From contig NZ_KE384300.1 in the NCBI RefSeq assembly GCF_000425065.1, positions 534,559 to 598,558 on the forward strand: DNA of 64,000 nucleotides. The letters run 5' to 3'. Positions 62,850-64,000 of the stretch are shown here, in pieces; the first letter of the stretch is position 1, and the number at the start of each line of letters is the position of its first letter. The notes under the pieces are model-generated. The model did no database searches, was not told the DNA's origin, and was given only the letters and a program-made list of their open reading frames with translations. Position numbers and translations under genes: made by a program. The DNA comes from Actinomadura rifamycini DSM 43936. Its GTDB lineage: Bacteria > Actinomycetota > Actinomycetes > Streptosporangiales > Streptosporangiaceae.

Positions 62850-63695
62850 ATGCGCGTCGCCCTCGCCACCTGCTCCTTCCTGCCCGACGGCAACGACGAC
62901 GTCCGCGCCCTCGCCGCGGCCCTCGACGGCCTCGGCGTGCGCGCCGAGCCCGCCGTCTGGGACGCCGACACCGACTGGTCCCGGTACGACCTCGTCGTCG
63001 TCCGCACCACCTGGGACTACACGCACCGCGCGGACGAGTTCCTCGCGTGGGCCGACGGGCTCCCGCGTATCCTCAACCCCGCGTCCGTGCTGCGCTGGAA
63101 CACCGACAAGCGGTACCTGCGCGACCTGGCCGACGCGGGCGTCCCGGTCGTCCCGACCCGCTGGGACCCCGACGACGTCCCGTCCGACTGGCCCGAGTAC
63201 GTGGTCAAGCCCGCGGTGTCGGCGGGGTCCCGCGACACGGCCCGGTGGAGCACCGCCGAGGCCGGGGCCGCCCGCGCGCACCTGCGCGGGCTCCGCGACG
63301 CGGGCCGCACCGTCATGGTGCAGCCGTACCTGTCCGGCATCGACACCGCGGGGGAGAAGGCGCTGGTCTTCCTCGACGGCGAGTACAGCCACGCCGCCCG
63401 CAAGGCCCCGATCCTCGCCCCCGGCGCGGGCGTGCAGGGCCTCGTCGTCCCCGGCGACGGCCGCGGCGCCGTCACCGGAGCCGTCGCGACCGCGGCCGAG
63501 CTGGACGTCGCGCGCCGCGCCCTCGCCGCCGTCCCGGGCGCCCCCGACCTGCTCTACGCGCGGGTGGACCTCGTCCCCGGGCCGGACGGCGCGCCGGTCG
63601 TCCTCGAACTGGAGCTGGCCGAGCCCAACCTGTTCCTGGCGCACGGCGACGACGCGGTGGGGGTCCTGGCGAAGGCGATGCTGGCGCGGCTCTGA
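62850..63695 (+). CDS. ATP-grasp domain-containing protein
   Basis: 281 aa. The N-terminal pre-ATP-grasp part is MRVALATCSFLPDGNDDVRALAAAL and WSRYDLVVVRTTWDYTHRADEFLAWADGL; the nucleotide-binding part is WNTDKRYLRDLADAGVPVVPT, PEYVVKPAVSAGSRDTARW and MVQPYLSGIDTAGEKALVFLDGEYSHAARK. The metal-binding part is LLYARVDLVPGPDGAPVVLELELAEPNLFL. It resembles glutathione synthetase/RimK-like ligases; the substrate is unknown. It follows hisF by 25 bases but probably has no role in histidine synthesis. Its TGA abuts the convergent gene's stop (TGATCA). Confidence 0.88.
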   Translation: MRVALATCSFLPDGNDDVRALAAALDGLGVRAEPAVWDADTDWSRYDLVVVRTTWDYTHRADEFLAWADGLPRILNPASVLRWNTDKRYLRDLADAGVPVVPTRWDPDDVPSDWPEYVVKPAVSAGSRDTARWSTAEAGAARAHLRGLRDAGRTVMVQPYLSGIDTAGEKALVFLDGEYSHAARKAPILAPGAGVQGLVVPGDGRGAVTGAVATAAELDVARRALAAVPGAPDLLYARVDLVPGPDGAPVVLELELAEPNLFLAHGDDAVGVLAKAMLARL

Positions 63696-64000
63696 TCAGG
63701 TCCCGTCGCGGATGAGCCGCTCCTCGGCCTCCGGGTCGGGGTCGGCGCACTCCGGGGACGCCTCGACGACCGGCAGCAGGATCGCCGAGGGGTGGTCGGG
63801 GTCGTGGAAGACCTCCTGGTGTGCGGCGACCATCGCGCGGGCGGTGACGAGCGGCTCGCCGGTGCCCGGGTTCGCCGCGACCTTCGGGTGGGCGCCGCTC
63901 GCCACGTGCACCCGGACGCGGTGGCCGCGGCGGAACCGATGGCCGGTCGGCCACAGGTCGACCGCGATGCGGCGGATCCCGTGGGTGCCGACGGGCTTCT
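63696..64000 (-). CDS. CocE/NonD family hydrolase, C-terminal part (cut by window end)
   Basis: The last 101 codons of a longer gene whose start lies beyond the window. The translation GIRRIAVDLWPTGHRFRRGHRVRVHVASGAHPKVAANPGTGEP and HQEVFHDPDHPSAILLP is the jelly-roll C-terminal domain of X-Pro dipeptidyl-peptidase/cocaine-esterase type hydrolases. The catalytic domain is not in view, so activity cannot be judged. Confidence 0.88.
   Translation of the reverse strand, partial: KPVGTHGIRRIAVDLWPTGHRFRRGHRVRVHVASGAHPKVAANPGTGEPLVTARAMVAAHQEVFHDPDHPSAILLPVVEASPECADPDPEAEERLIRDGT

Noticed and set aside
1..64000. Search for mobile elements, CRISPR arrays and prophage genes
   Set aside because: No transposase, integrase, terminal repeats, phage genes or regularly spaced repeats were recognised. 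The repeats found are short and local.

Overview
The window is a high-GC chromosomal segment from an actinobacterium. The codon use, the dcw cluster ending in ftsZ-pgeF-yggS-sepF-yggT-divIVA, a eukaryote-like IleRS behind a T-box, DUF3040, the PriA-type HisA and frequent leaderless starts all fit. An Actinomadura/Thermomonosporaceae-like organism is the best guess, but that is inference. Apart from one accessory block, the content is core housekeeping. I see no prophage, insertion sequence, CRISPR array, rRNA or tRNA gene.

Layout. 1-4.9 kb: an SseB-like protein, a PhyH-type dioxygenase and the shikimate operon aroC-aroK-aroB-aroQ. 4.9-9.0 kb: an accessory block (TetR regulator, crotonase-fold enzyme, F420-type LLM oxidoreductase, Tat-exported flavin amine oxidase) that separates aroQ from its usual partners pepP-efp-nusB (9.1-11.3 kb). 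11.4-19.1 kb: methyltransferase, dinB, DUF3040, then on the minus strand moxR-DUF58-transglutaminase; the transglutaminase gene looks frameshifted. 19.4-41.5 kb: the division and cell-wall cluster mraZ-rsmH-ftsL-ftsI-murE-murF-mraY-murD-ftsW-murG-murC-ftsQ-ftsZ-pgeF-yggS-sepF-yggT-divIVA, followed by a membrane protein with two Cys/His modules. 41.5-46.6 kb: DUF1707 protein and ileS on the minus strand with a long T-box leader, then dksA/traR. 46.6-54.6 kb: lspA-rluD, azlCD, chorismate mutase with a candidate attenuator, an AraC regulator and dnaE. 54.7-57.3 kb: a DUF6882-like protein, a small membrane protein, a YbaK deacylase and a Lon-N-domain protein. 57.5-62.8 kb: the histidine operon hisD-hisC-hisB-small membrane protein-hisH-hisA-hisF. 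The end holds an ATP-grasp protein and a truncated CocE/NonD hydrolase.

How it works together. Many neighbours overlap by 4 bases (ATGA or GTGA), which implies translational coupling inside the aro, mur/fts and his operons. The clearest regulatory structures are: four GTGGR repeats at 10-bp spacing over the mraZ promoter (a MraZ operator); three 16-bp palindromes in the TetR-crotonase divergent region; a translational T-box for ileS with an AUC specifier and a Shine-Dalgarno-sequestering hairpin; and a leaderless short peptide followed by an intrinsic terminator ahead of chorismate mutase. The last is the most likely undescribed element here.

Limits. All family calls are from motif recognition without database search. 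Start codons are judged from ribosome binding sites, -10 spacing and overlap; several have alternatives, which are stated.
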